A stretch of 64,000 bases of DNA from Callipepla californica brunnescens (taxonomy: Eukaryota > Chordata > Aves > Galliformes > Odontophoridae). Under the pieces are notes generated by a model. It made no database searches. It saw only the letters and a list, made by a program, of their open reading frames with translations, and had not been told where the DNA came from. Shown here in pieces: positions 50,601 through 64,000 of the stretch. The DNA is taken from assembly GCA_023055505.1 (NCBI GenBank), contig JALIRH010000007.1, positions 13,891,773 through 13,955,772 on the forward strand, read 5' to 3'. A program made the translations under genes and the position numbers. Numbering within the stretch: position 1 is the stretch's first letter; every line of letters begins with the position of its first letter.

Positions 50601-53600
50601 AATTAAAATTTCTGTTTTAATCCACCTCTGCTATTTATTTTTTACATCTTCATTATGAAATACCTCAGATAAAATATCCAAACTGAAGTTACCCAATTAC
50701 CTCTCAATAACCTTTCCATCTTTTGGATCTTGACCTCACAATTTACATCGCCAAAGAAACAGAACCCAGGTAAGTTCTTTGGAGAATCTCTGGGGTCCAC
50801 CAGTGCAGAATCCATCTTAACCAACTCTGATGGTACACATAATCTTTGTTAAACAAATAAATTACCCAGCAAAGAGTGATACAAAAATCATACACTTATA
50901 GTGTAGAGGGAATTTAACAGTATCACAGAGTTGAGGCATAACTCAGGCTATATGACTGGAATATAGCTCCTTTAAATGTTCCTTCAAAAAAGGGTAAGAG
51001 CACCACAAAGCTCTCTGTAGTGAATTATGTAGGGTTAGATTTTGTTTTACTTGTACATAAAAATACTGTTCTATTCAGATGTAGTTATTCATATTGAAAG
51101 TATTCTTTCAGCATATTAAATATATTTCTGTATAAATAAGAAATTGAAATAAATCTTATGTACCTATTTGAAGCCACCAGCAATTCTGTTACAAAACTGA
51201 GCTAAGGGCTCATTCAGTGTATCTTATAGCAACGGAATTTTAACTTGCTAGTCATAAGTCAAAAGGCAACCAGAAGTCTATCATTTAAATGAATAATATT
51301 CAAGTGAGGAAAAGATCTGACCAAAAAAAATCCAAATCAAAAATACTTACTTAAGACAGAAAGGATTCAATACATGTGACATTTTTCAAATATTCGTCTG
51401 GCTACTGCACTTTTCTCTTCAATTCTAAGTGAAACTCAATGTAATCTACCATTTAATGTAAATAACATCTAAAAGTATTCCCTGAAGAATGTAAGGTACA
51501 GAATGGCTCTATATCAAGCCCTATAATTTTATTATATTCTGATTGCAAGCCTCCACTCACTCCAATTTAACTTTACTCAATGATATTCTTCACACACACA
51601 CCCTAAGTCAGTGATGTTAAGAATCATGCACATTTTCACACTACAGAAGCAAAAATGGTCTATATGAAGGAAAATACACCTCCAGCAGTACCATTAGTAG
51701 AAACCTGTTTGGGTTCGATTAGAAAATTCACTGTATCGAGTTAACCTGTCTTTGTTTCATTTGCTTTTCCTCTACATCCATTTTAATGGCTACCCGTAGC
51801 AAGTCTAGCATTGGCAAGGAATTTATTTTCTCACTGTTTATACTGCAGTGGGAGAACAACTGAGCTAAATCAGTTACAAATGAATTATTAACTCCAACAA
51901 CAGACAGTCAGCATAGTTCAGCTCTTCAACTGTGCTCCAAAGCGTGTGCTTGAAACGGGGGTTAGAAGAGTCACAACCACTGACCAGAGAATTAGCTGAC
52001 TCTAAGTACAGGAAGAAAGGAGGAATTTTTTAAGCACCTGGCAATGCAGAGCACACATAATGCATGTTTTCTGGCCACATCTACAATATGCTGAAATGGC
52101 AGACTCTTGGGTCTGAGGAGATGGTAGCACTCTCAAGCCAGGAAGAGAAACAGGTACTCATGCATTTCCAGACTACCTTACCACTTCTGTTAGCCTCTAG
52201 TCTTCTTTCCTGGCAGAAATTGTTTTGGCCCTAATAGACTACTCCGAGCAACGTGGGAATTGGTCTAATTAACAATACGCATTGACGCAGAATCTGGGTC
52301 GGGACTTACAGAACACAAGACATTCTATTGAACTCTCTTGGAAACTATGCACACTGAAAAGTTCCATCTATAGTGAAAGGCAGTAGTAAAAGAGGAAGAA
52401 AAATAATCATAGAAACAACAATCAGTGATATTTCCTATTTTCGCCCCAGCCTAATTCATTTGAATCTCTTATTTAAAAGTAATCTTTCTCTTGGTAGGAT
52501 GTTTTATAATTTTAAAGTTCTGATAAGATTAGAAAATAGGTGGCATACAGAAGCTAATTGTAGAACTTAAAGTGACTAGCCCAGTATAAAATACCTTTTA
52601 CTTAATGAAAGTAGCAAAACTGTTTTTTAGCTATTCAATATTATACTGAATAAAACATTCTAAGAATAGGAATTTGCTTTCATTATATGTTGAAATTCAG
52701 CATATCTTGAAATTCACTCAAATTCTCTGAGTGATTTTTACAGCCTCAAGCCACATTCCAATTCTTTCTCTAAAATTCAGTCTCTATGACTTAAAATTGT
52801 GTGGTTTTATTTATACACAAGCACTACTGAAGGCAGTAACTAGTGCAACAAACAATCATTTCCAAAACTACATTTTTCCTGTGAGAGATTTGTATAAATG
52901 TACAAAAAATGCAAAATACAAAATACTAACAACAAATTAGGGACATCACAAGACATCACCATAAACTCAAACTACAAAGGATAAGATCAACACATAGGCA
53001 GATATATATTCTACAAAGCAGTTAATGTACTGCACCCACCAATCATTATGAAGTCTTCTCAAAGAAGCTCAATCTTTTTATTTAAAGACTATAGTTACCA
53101 GTGTTGTACTGGATCCCAGAGTGGCTTTAATTACTGCACTTATGAAACTGAGACAGTAATTATACGTTAGTTAGCAAAGTAAGCTTAAAGCAGACTCTTG
53201 CTGCCTTAAGGATGCACTTGACAAGTCCGGTTGTCTTCAACTCCCAAGGAATAGGGGAGAGAAAAGGGGCTGGAATGTAATCCATCCTAACTATGGGAAC
53301 AGCAGTATAAACAAGACAGGTCTAGATGGACTTAATACCTATATGATGTACATCACCAGATGTTAACAAAAATAAATATATTCAAGAAAAAAGTTCATTC
53401 ACAGCAGCTACATCTGTGTTCAGCATCCAGCCTCTAGTTTTATATAAAGTAATGCTGTTCTGTTAAACATTTCCATATCTGTCTTAGCTTCCCTTCACGG
53501 TACCCTTCCTGTTTTGTCTCACCAACACTAAAGGTTTTACTGTCCTCTTTTCTCTCTAGGTTTGTACTACAAAAGGCAGCCTTACTGGAGCAAGGCCAGG

Positions 53601-56600
53601 AGTGTTCCCATGTCAACTACTACTCCATTGCTTTCATGAGCCCCGTGGTGCTTCCTGGATTGTAGCAGTCTTATTTAATCTTGTTTTAAACTGCTTTCAA
53701 AGGCAGTTTCAAACATACTGACTCCAACATCATCTGTCAGTCCTCACAAAAAACAAGGCAGGGAAATATCAAGAATTCAATTGTCAAAAATGGTATATTA
53801 CCCTTCATAAGTTCTTAGAGCTGCAAAATAAAACCATTACAATCTAAGAAGCTTTTTCAGAGTAGTATAGACCATTCAGTTTCATTCTAAAAAATATTCA
53901 TGTGTATTACATGAATTATATTCACATATATATACACTTCTGTTTGAAAACGTAGCAATATATTCATGTCAGAAACAGTAAGCTGACTGAGGTAACTGTA
54001 ACCATTAATTTCCTCTGTTAAGAGAACAGGATTGGAACACTACAGTCAATATAAAAGTATATCATTAAAAAATTAACTGTTACTCAAGCTATAGAAACTA
54101 TGCTGAAAGATTCTGCTCTTTGACCATGAACTGAATGCATCTGTTGCCTTTACACAGTGCATACAGATCTACTCCTTTTCCAGGGTTTAATACTCTCTCA
54201 CTGAAACTGCTATTTTTTAAATCGCACCAAACTTCTCATCCTAGCAAAACCAAACTGTCTGTTCTCATTCATGCCTCTTTGGAAGAAAAAAAAAAAAGAA
54301 TAGGCCCTGCACAGATCTCAAAGCTGAAATATTATGCCTTTAGAGCATGTTATCACTCATTTAACAGAATTTCATTAGTCTTCCTAATTAATTCTTTCTT
54401 AATATGCAGTCATCAAACAAAGCATAATCAATTTGTAGTTATTGTAAAGAAAGATGATGGAGATTAATGGTTTGCATTATATCCCTGGCCTACTCTACTA
54501 TTGGTCTATTCTACTCTATTGAGAGGAGACCATGGAAAATACGGATAAATTCAAGCTGATAGCTCTACAAATGTAGCAGTATGCTGCGAAAGCCCAACAC
54601 CATCTAATGTCTCTTTATAAAGTTTGCCTCTCAAGCACATAGTACAATAGGAACCATAGCAACTGCTCAGGTATGGTAAAGAGGTAAGAGCATAAAATGC
54701 AAATAGTCAAAATGCTTGCAGCTTACAATTTTAAATAGGTAAAGAACAAAGAGTTGTATGGCTTCATGTAATACATACCTTCCTATAATTTCTGTTAGCA
54801 TAAAAATCCCTAAGTTTACAAAAGCTCAGGCAGACAAGAGACAGTGTGTCAATGAAAAAAGCGTCAAAGAATTCATGACAGCCTTGATTACGAGACATAC
54901 TAAACTAAACGTTTTGTAAATTAGATTTATCCTATGAACATCACACAAAGCACACCTAGGCTGCGCTCAATCAACAGCCAGTTAAGAAGGCAGCAGTTCA
55001 GCAAGAAGATGCCCTTCTTTTCTTCTACGCTGGCAATTTGCTGTAGAAGCTCAAATTTCTTGTGAATTTGAATTTGCCTGGTCACCTTCAGTTTCCTGGT
55101 GTTCTTTAAATGAAAAACTTTCTTAGTCTCCTGAGTTCACCATTTTAAAAAAGCACGTCAAAACACCTGTCTGTGGCTTTACAGCATTTAAAATGCATCT
55201 ACAGCAGGAAATGTCATCACTTCATTTCTCTTGATTTTCCACATTCTTTGTACTAATGCTACTGCTTCGGCAACAGGATGATGGAAGAACACTTACAAAT
55301 TCTTCTAGGACTAAATTTCGAGACAACAGAAAGCCATACAAACTGACTACAATAGGAGTATTTGGAAATGAGGATTAACCTCACTGAATGAGATGCAATC
55401 TTCTCAAAAATCTAATCAGTCTAAATGAGATTTTTCAAATTGTGCATTTTTCCCTTCTTTGATACAAATTCAATTATTTAGAGAAATAGAAACTAAAAAA
55501 TTATATGACTTCATGTAGTTCAGCAAAGCATCACATCTTAACATTTCTTACTGCTAATACAATTGGTACAGAATGACTCATCTTCATTCTGCAAGATGAA
55601 ATCACAGATCGCCTCCATATTTATTTTTTTGTAAAGAGATACTCATTCATCTTCCGGAAAGATGAAGGATGACTGTTTTAGGTTCAGATAAAGAACACTT
55701 AGAGGTCTAAATTAGGAATAACAACATTGATTTATCTGGAGAAAATGAGGCATTGTTTTTCCCTTCTTGATCCCACACAACTGTCCCAAGGGAGTGTGAA
55801 CAGAAAATTGCTACTTCTATTTAATGTCTGATGTGAAGAATTTTCAGTTCAAGAAGTAGCATCATCTTCACGAGAAACAACAAGAAAACTTCACTAAGAA
55901 CTATTTTAATGAATTACCTTCTAGTAGTATTAGTAATTGTCTATTTAGGAAATTTTTTTGAAATATTTCTTAAATTTAAAACTTAAAAATGACTTTTTAT
56001 TTATTTTAGAGGGAATACAGACAACAACATAAAAATGATCTTCCTATTTTTAAAACAAAATTACTCAGCATCAGCAGTATTTCTGATTATTTATCTCCAG
56101 GTAGTACTCCCTGGGTAAATAAACTGATACAATTCCATAGAACACTTAGAAAAGTCATAGTTTTTTAACATAATGGATGTTTGGAAGCAATCCTCATTAT
56201 TAATTTCTGTCATATACGCAATATTTATTTACTAAATATACACTCAGCAGGAATGACTCACTGTAAATAAATAATCTATTTTAAAAGTACATGCACTCTC
56301 CCATGATAAGATTTTATCTAACACAATATCTGTGTAAGTATATGAAGGAAGAAATGAAACATCCGAATATATACACTAAGCACCAACTCCTGTCCAGTAA
56401 TTATACAAATTAAACATTTGAGATTTGTACTAACATCTGTGAGGTGTATTAGTGAATACCTTATATTCATATATATTCATGTGTATAATTATAGACATAT
56501 TATACAAATACCTTTGAAAATGCAAACTATATTTAAAGTTTGGTTTATACTCTCAAATTGAGCATAGAATCACACCTGAACTCTTCCTACAGAAGTATAC

Positions 56601-59600
56601 CTATACAGAAATATTCACAGAAATGTAAAACACCATTCAGTTCTTCACCTAAGAATCCTCAGACACTTCAATGAAATTTTCCTTAATACTTTTAAAATTC
56701 AATCATAAGTGACCAATAGAAATTAGGTAATGACAATAATCAATTCTATAGTCTCTTTATAATCCCTACTTTTTGATCAGTGGTACTTCTAATGCAAATA
56801 ATTTTGAGCCATGGTCCAAGTATTCATATGCCGGTTTCCAGTTTCTCACTTAACATTCATTTTCCATTTCAAAAATTTCCTTATGCAAGTCATCAAACAA
56901 CTTCACTCATGTAACCATAAAAATGCACTGAATAGTTTTTGAACACTGTAAGGATATCCTCATGCTATAATTGCACCACTAACAACCATGTCATACACCA
57001 GCTACTATGTTCCTAGACAGGAGTTTCATGGTAAATCGGTATGCGATACCCTTGTAAATTGCTCCTTCATCTGTAGGGAAGGAACTGTAATGGCTAGGAT
57101 TTCAACAGAGCATCAGATATCTTCTGCTTGTGAATGCAAATCAAACCTCGGTTAAAAGAAGCTAGTGTTTCAGGTTAAGGAGTTATTACCCATGTTTCTG
57201 AATCAGACACAAAAATGGCAAAAGAAATGGCTTTTGCTGCAAGAACACTGTCATTATGATGTGCTTCCCCCCCTAATTCTCCAGATAAAGTATTTTCTCT
57301 CTAATTATACTTTAGATTGTAGAAAGGCCCTAACAAGTACAAATAGTCTTTTTTTTTTTTTCCTGCCTATTTTCCAAGCAGCTGGCCCTAGTTGAATTTC
57401 AGAAAAGTGCTGTAAATCAAAACCTTTGGTAAACTGGAAACTTTGCTAATGAAATGATCCTACTTTCACACTGAAGATGGACAGCCTCCTGCTGGCACAG
57501 ACAACAGATAATTGCCACCTACATTTATACCCATCTGCTAAATGAAGTATAAAAAAGAAAACCTGCCAGTGTTCAGAGAAAGCAGTTTAAAGAACTTTAT
57601 TTTAACTCATGTCACCTTTCAATTTTATTCATTTATGATAACCATACACTCTAATGAATCCCAATATGCACATTCTCTTCTGGCTTTTTACCCTTAATAA
57701 CAGTGTTCTGTGAATGAGGCAGAACAATCAGATACTGGGCAAGTAAACAAAACTCAAAGCTTATTTCTATATAGCAACCTGCTGTGGTAGCTGAACAAGA
57801 GTTAAATGAAAAAAAGCTTTAGGAAAAAAAGTACATCTTTCGATACAACATTTGCTTGCACAGTACTTATTTATCAGTCAAGTTACTCAAAAGTAGTATG
57901 AACAAGGTGTAATCAGAAGTGAACATGGCTGTTTTTATTCTAATGCTTCCTTCCCTACACGTGCGTAGGTAAAAATCTTATTTCCAATAAAAAGTGCTTG
58001 GCTCTCTGCATATCCTCTGTGCTTCTTCCTTCCTTTGTTATTTACTTCTATGAGACCAAGAGCCCTGAAGATGATAAACCAGGCAGTGGATACTGCAAAA
58101 GAATAACTCTGATGAACAATGGTTTCTGTTTCTACTTAGTGTAGCTGGTGTTTCTGAATCTTGAAATGATGTTATACATATCCCTTTAATTTTCTAAAGG
58201 CACAATTCTGGACAATATTCCTCACTGGAATATTTGGTGCCTTTTTTCCTGGTAAGTTTTGATGGGGAGTGGTGAAGAAAAAGGAGGTAATTGCATTCAG
58301 ATAATTTCTATCTGTACTATCTGCATTGCCATGCACATTCATCTATATATAAATTTACACAGGCATACACATACATGATATACTTGTATATACATATATT
58401 AACCATACCATGCATACGTATATGAGTAAAAGTGGTGAGTTTTTTCTACTTAGACTTGCACAGCAAGAATAATGTAATGTAAACTAAGTACCATGACAAG
58501 AAATTTGTGAAGAGTATCTGACTGTTAACTGCCTCTACTCCCTAGGCCAGGTAATGTAATTAGCAGTATTTTAGACACACAAGCTTGGATTAATAGGGGA
58601 TGTTTCAATTTCCAAAACATTAACTATGACCAACAAAAGATATGTTACTCCATGAGTTATCTTTTATAGTCTTTTTTGCTCATCCAGGCAGAGCTTAAAT
58701 GTTACAGGTAATCAAATAAAAGTATTTTATAAAGACTTGGATGTACATAAAATACCTACATCACGTTTTGGAGGAATGATCTGAGCAAGGATGGCATCTT
58801 ATCCTAACCTCTTCTACCATAAAAGGAGTCAATACTAATGGCAGTAAGTAACAAACAGGGTAAACAAAAAATAGGATAGAAAGAAACGACTTTATGAAAA
58901 AAGCTACATTATGCAGCCTAAAGTGACATCTATCTTGTCATTTGAAAAAAGAAGTACTTGATAGGCTTAATTTGCCTAGATATCAGTAAAAAAAAATATA
59001 AAGCAAAAGACAAATAAAGCAAATAATGACAAATTATAATGAAAGGAAAAAGTATCAAATTAGAGGAATACTACTTCTGGAACTCCCCAGAGAATAATTC
59101 ACAGTACAAACCTATCTAATAGTAAATTTATAATTTGTTACAAAAATACGTTAAAATAAAAGTGGTGAGGACACAAGGGCAGGAGAGGAGGTATTGCCAG
59201 TACAAGAGAAGTTCGAATACAAAGAGCAAGGGCTGTACTTGCTCAAGAAAATAGTACTAGATTTGGTACTATGTTTTAAGGCTATGAACGTCAAGGTTAG
59301 AAACACTAAGATATTGGTAGCTGGAGAGAAGTGATTCTGCACAGAATAGCTCTGATGTATCAGTGTAACACAACCACAGTCCTGATGTAACTCGATTTCA
59401 TTTGCAGCACGAGATTACAGACTGAAAATCAGTGTACTGTGCATAACTATAGCTGTAGTTCAAGACGGACCAGAATAAATACAAGAAAATTAAAAGGAAA
59501 GAATTCTTGCATAGCAAGAAAAGGGGAGAGGAAAGTGTGATTGCACCAAAACACATCAAGTTGAAAGAAAAATCCATGAGGTAATAGAGCTGCTCAATTT

Positions 59601-59836
59601 GAAGGCACTTCAGAACGAGTGATACAAGAGAGCATAATTAAACCACCTACACTACTTAAAAATAAAAATAAAAATGAATAATCTGTCTTAAAAGCTTAAT
59701 ACAGAAATAATAGCAATATAAAAAGAATGTACACAAATCAAGATTTAATTTAAGAAGCAACAAAAAACAGAATAAGTAGTCCTACTTCCACCATAATGCA
59801 ACACTCTTAAGGAATCAACATCTGTTTGTAGACAGA

Positions 59837-59858
59837 TTTTTTTTTTTTTTTTTTTTTT
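59837..59858. repeat. Poly-T run
   Basis: Twenty-two T. No retrocopy is recognisable on the strand for which this would be an A tail. Confidence 0.9.
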
Positions 59859-61561
59859 ACAAAATCATTTAATAGAAACATTTTAATGAACTATTAAATA
59901 TGCATACTGATAGAACATAACAGTAGGCAACACTAAATATATAAGGTTTTAGAAGAATGTGCTATGCTGTGGAATATTTGGGAACTAGCTGCCAAGGATT
60001 TCCAAATAAGTGTAATTTACTTTCTTTATTTTGAGCTTCAATCAAAATAGAGAGGAAATTTAAATATATATTCAGAGCCTGGAGTTGACAAAATTAACTT
60101 CAAGTTTCACTCCTGGATACCTAGATATTGATGATTATGAATTTTTTGAAATTTACTGAAATAGTATTGAGGTGCTTTTAATATTACTGCATTTTTCTCC
60201 TTTCCAGATATTAATGCACCTTAACAGATACGATAACAAATATGTACTTTTCAAAGACTACTGTTAGAAACAGTATGGGCATTTTGAAGTGAAAAGCCTC
60301 TCTTACTTGCTCTTTTCTTGAGAAAAATACCTATGATAAACATCTTAGCAGTGCTTCTTATGCAAATACATTCTGAACAAGATGATATTTCACCTCCATA
60401 TTCAAACTAAACAAATTTTAAAATTTTGATGAAGTCAAGAGAATGAAACAAAACTCACTTCACTACAGAAGTACTGTTTATTTTAAATACCTAGGAGTGT
60501 TTTTAGAACAAAAGATCTTCCAAAAATATTTTTTCCTACTACTAAAAAATCTAATATACAAAAAGCACAGTCTACCATTAAATAAAGCTTAGACAAATTA
60601 AGTTAGATTTTACTCCTAATAACTTGAAAGAATAAAGCTCATTTTTCTATAAAAACAGTTTTACATTTCTCTTGTGCTAGGAGACATAACTAAATTGATA
60701 TGAAATAATAATTACAAAAAAAAAAAAAAGCTATTTAAAAATCTTATTTGTTTCTTGCTGTGCTTTCCATAGGAAAAGTACCATTACTGAGTGCCCAAAG
60801 CCAGATTAGAATGCTAACAAGGAACTTAAGAGTAAACAACTGAGTAGCTGTTTAACAAACTATGATTTAATGGGTCAACAACCCATTTTCATAACTGCTA
60901 ATCTTGAAAAGACGACAAATTTATAACATTTCTTCCTGCAATAAATCTATACCTTTACTCTTTTGGGAAAAATAAAATGTATTTTATTTGTGGAAGTTAC
61001 TGCCAATCAGAACAATGCAATACTCTAATGACATTGAAGTCTACACCTGTAGGTAATTTTAGATGTTATTATTGAAAATGAAAGCTTAACTGACAAGAAA
61101 ATGAAGTACACACAAGCTAAGTGGACTATGACATATTGAGACATTAACTATATCAAACTGCGGATTGCCATTTTTCATTTATGACAGAAGAAAATTAGTA
61201 CTAACTGCCTCTCAAGAAAGAATACATTGCTACTAAAGTTCTGCTAAAATAACTCCTGCTCTCTTTGTACTTGAGCAGCATTTCTTAAATCTTAACAAGC
61301 ATTTGGAGGACTGTGGGAGTTGGTGTCAAGTGGCTCCATAGTGATTTTCGCCCACTTTTCCAAGAGGCAAAGTGCACAGATGTTTTGCAGACTCAGAGTA
61401 GTATAATTTAAAGGGAAGTGGAAGTGCCAAGAAAGCAGGGAAAAGAACAAGGCATTGCAATATGGGATCAAAGGAAACACTGAGGCTTGTTAGGAAAAAA
61501 TGAATTAGCCAGAGCTCACAAAGCATGGTTGATGCATATAACTCTGCTCTACTACAACAAC

Positions 61562-62640
61562 CACAGAAAAGTTGAGGTTGAAAGGGAATTCTGCAGACTG
61601 TCTAGCCCAACCTCTGCTCCTGACTTGTTCCAGTCAATGTATCCCTGTGACTCTCTTGCACTGAGATGCCAATAACTGGATACAGCACTCTAGGTGTGGA
61701 TTTACAAGTGCTGAATAGAGGGGGAAAGACTGAGTCCCACAGCATGCAAACTAACAACCCTATTATCATTATTTTACTGTGAGAGTGCATTGGTGGCTCA
61801 TATTCATTTTGGCATCCATGAGAACCTCCAGGTTCTTTTCCGTAAAACTGCTTTCCAGCTGGATGTTCCTTAGCCTCTGGCTATTCCTCCCCAGATACAT
61901 CCTTTGGAATTACCCTTTCTTGTGCTTCATGAGGGTTCTCTCTTCTCACTTCTCCTCCATTTCAGTAAATGCCTCTATGCAGCCACATGGCGTATCAGCC
62001 ACAACCTGCAAAGCTGCCAATTGTGCACTCATCCTATCATCTGGATCACTAATAAAGGTGCTAAACAGCTATGGCTCCAATATCAAACAGTGGGAACACT
62101 ATTAGCGGTCAGTATCCAGCCGGATTTTTTGCCACTCATCACAATCCTTTAGACTCAGCAATTAATTCAGTTTTCAGCATGCCTCACTATCTACACATCT
62201 AACCTTTATTCATCAGTATGGGTATGACAAAAAAGAAAACAAAAAAAAAAACAAGACAAACAGAATGTGCTCCCTAACACCTCACACACTGAGCCAGCTG
62301 GGGAAGACCATGAGGTTCATCTAGCCTATTTCCCTTGATTAATCAATGCTGATTAGACCTGATTACCCCCTTGGTTATCATGTTCCAGGAATTTTTTCAT
62401 CACCACTTTCCTGGAAAATGACCTTGACTATTGTGTAGTTTCCTAGATTCACCTTATTTTCCTTTCTGAGAATAGCAATGGCATTTGCTTTGTTCTTCTT
62501 CACAAGAACTCCCCCTACTAGTCCCAATCTTTCAAAGTGCAGAAGTGACCTTAGAATGACAGTGGATGAACTGTAGTGGTAACAATTGTGTATATCCCCT
62601 CTGGTCCCATGCACTTGCCTATGTCTGATTTATTTAAATT
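61562..62640 (-). mobile_element. CR1 LINE, old and degraded, about 1.08 kb
   Basis: Degraded 3' part (aaagttgaggttgaaaggga, 61568-61587), then RT in minus-strand order: gatacagcactctaggtgtg, gctcatattcattttggcat, gaacctccaggttcttttcc, tggcgtatcagccacaacct and catcatctggatcactaata-like blocks. After a poly-A-rich interruption (62231-62252) come attaatcaatgctgattaga and ggcatttgctttgttcttct. Divergence is much higher than in the 39373 copy. Some segments between blocks are deleted. Confidence 0.8.
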
Positions 62641-63325
62641 TTCCCAATATTTAAATATTTGTCAACCAAAAAATAAGAAAGAAATACAAGACGCATGAAA
62701 ATACATAGGTACTTAGCTCAAACTGATTATTACACATTTATGTTTTCAGATTATATGTATATTTACATGCTTTAAGCAGATACCTAAGAGATAATCACTT
62801 CAATACATGTAAAGAAGGATAAAACTTTCCTTCTCCATTCAGCTATATGCATATATATTTGTATAAATATGCATGTATGCATATATATGCACATCCTAGG
62901 TATTCACGGTACCTCTGTTCATAACGTGAACACGCATTAACAAATGACAAGGATGATGGTAGTGAGAAGTGCAAAAGAAGATGCTCCAAGATGTGGAAGA
63001 GGACTGTATATAGAAGTACAAATCTACAAAAATTACCACACTTCAATTGGCAACTGCTGTCTACCAAGCCTACGTGTTTTCTCTCTACAGAAGAAAAGCC
63101 TCAGATCTCTACTTTTATTAACCCAGATGCAGACAGCAATTAAAAGCTTCCCTTGCTATGATCACTTGGAGAGAAAAGGAGACAGAGCCAAAAATCCAAG
63201 CCTTTGCTGTATATAAACCAAATTTCATTTAACATACAAAAATCCTTGAAAATGCAAGAATTAAAAAGCCAATAACTATAAACAAAGCACAGTATGTAAT
63301 AGATTACTTCACGATACATAAGGAG

Positions 63326-63343
63326 AAAAAAAAAAAAAAAAAA
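63326..63343. repeat. Poly-A run
   Basis: Eighteen A. The flanking sequence 62641-64000 is AT-rich with no supported gene; TA/TGCA-rich palindromic simple sequence lies at about 62843-62890. Confidence 0.9.
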
Positions 63344-64000
63344 GATACATTGCCTGACTCTGAAATATGAAAAAGCAAAACTTTTGGAATAAATAAAAAT
63401 TAAGTATTTCCTGTGCCCCAAAATACTTGGTATGGAAAACACCTCTACTAGAAACATTTAATGTCATATAGGTCATTATTTAGGGAAAAGAGAAGTATGA
63501 TTATAAAAGCAGACTAACCTAACAAAGCAACCCAAAGACACCTTTGAAAACAAACAGTAACACGAGAGACATACAAATATTTAAAACTATTCTCAGTTGT
63601 AAAGAACATTTTTCAGCACATTACTTAGTATGCTAGATAAAAACTGTGAGGTACACAGTTTTCTTCAGCAGACACAGAGAAAGAAATATAGGCTGAATTA
63701 AGATGACTTTAAATAAGAAAGGTGCATTTCTTACATAAATAAGGAACGTTTGCATGACATCAGATAAAGAACAATCAATAGTGAAAAACTTATTAAAGTC
63801 AGCTTATACTAACAGATTATTGTTCTAGTACCATTGTTTGGCAAAGCCAATGAATAACCTATCAATGGCCAACCACTTTTCATAAATTTTTTTCAGCCTG
63901 GGCTTGTGCTTAGAAAACACTTCACAATGTCAAACTCTCAAGTATGTTTTTCAGCTATAGGTAATATGATTACTCAGATTTTTGTTCCCATTTGTAGTTC

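Larger units (their letters stand above)
46971..61561. other. 14.6-kb stretch without recognisable genes or transposons
   Basis: This is AT-rich intron sequence. I see only homopolymer runs (poly-T 47595-47610, poly-T 59837-59858), TA-rich simple sequence near 58340-58410 and short chance ORFs. No LINE, LTR or exon is recognisable. It is by far the longest repeat-poor stretch in the window. Confidence 0.6.
16270..64000 (-). other. SNTG2: SNTG2 upstream intron (partial), at least 47.7 kb
   Basis: Everything above 16269 appears to lie upstream of the PH1 exon in gene direction. In mammals the preceding exon carries the initiator Met and a Pro/Gly-rich N-terminus, which should be GC-rich; no GC-rich coding stretch or CpG-island-like sequence is visible up to 64000. 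The intron carries ten CR1 pieces, LTR remnants, a mariner remnant and the ERV cluster listed separately. The repeat-free gaps have no supported gene. Confidence 0.65.

Noticed and set aside
53540..53660. Possible plus-strand exon after a ttttctctctag acceptor-like site
   Set aside because: No matching donor with a meaningful peptide; pyrimidine tracts ending in AG are common by chance.
62843..62890. Palindromic TATATGCATA-type sequence
   Set aside because: Fits simple TA/TGCA-rich repeat; nothing suggests a functional hairpin.
63060..63216. Possible exon after tttctctctacag
   Set aside because: Open frame but no recognisable protein and no donor that supports it; could at most be a non-coding transcript exon.
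1..64000. CRISPR arrays, tRNA or rRNA genes, bacterial operons, phage modules
   Set aside because: No regularly spaced repeats, no cloverleaf or rRNA-like sequence recognised, and the composition is vertebrate intronic.

Overview
The window looks like bird nuclear DNA. It is AT-rich and gene-poor, and it is littered with CR1 LINE fragments. Several of these end in the avian CR1 3' octamer (ATTCTATG-type) repeats. It also carries avian-type endogenous retrovirus LTRs, a retroviral pol remnant and a mariner transposase remnant. Nothing bacterial is present: no operons, no dense ORFs. I cannot name the species from sequence alone; a galliform or other bird is a fair guess.

The one host gene I can support is SNTG2 (gamma-2 syntrophin), on the minus strand. 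Three coding exons with proper splice sites are visible: 16132-16269 (first half of the split PH1 domain), 6775-6831 and 6623-6680 (start of the PDZ domain). Reading phase is continuous across all three (0, 0, then 1). They are separated by a 9.3-kb intron and a 94-bp intron. The first exon (N-terminus) should lie beyond position 64000, and the rest of the PDZ domain and the C-terminal half beyond position 1. Almost everything else is therefore SNTG2 intron, including at least 47.7 kb upstream of the 16.2-kb exon.

Layout by region. 1-6622: intron with a 2.2-kb CR1 (about 1808-3985) and a small CR1 piece. 6623-6831: two SNTG2 exons around the 94-bp intron. 6832-16131: intron with two CR1 scraps. 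16132-16269: SNTG2 exon. 16270-64000: upstream intron holding ten more CR1 pieces. The longest is at 39373-41374, where the reverse transcriptase is still readable. This intron also has two related plus-strand LTR remnants (about 27380-27650 and 37870-38355), a mariner remnant (24732-24930) and an ERV cluster at 42879-46130. That cluster holds a minus-strand LTR, a broken RNase H/integrase pol segment, and a second, unrelated LTR split by a CR1 insertion. The stretch 46971-61561 is almost free of recognisable repeats.

No novel defence, CRISPR or toxin-like system is visible. The observations most worth checking are the mini-intron with its perfect inverted repeat, the two long same-orientation CR1 copies that bracket all three exons, the strong sense-strand bias of CR1 pieces, and the odd junctions of the ERV cluster.
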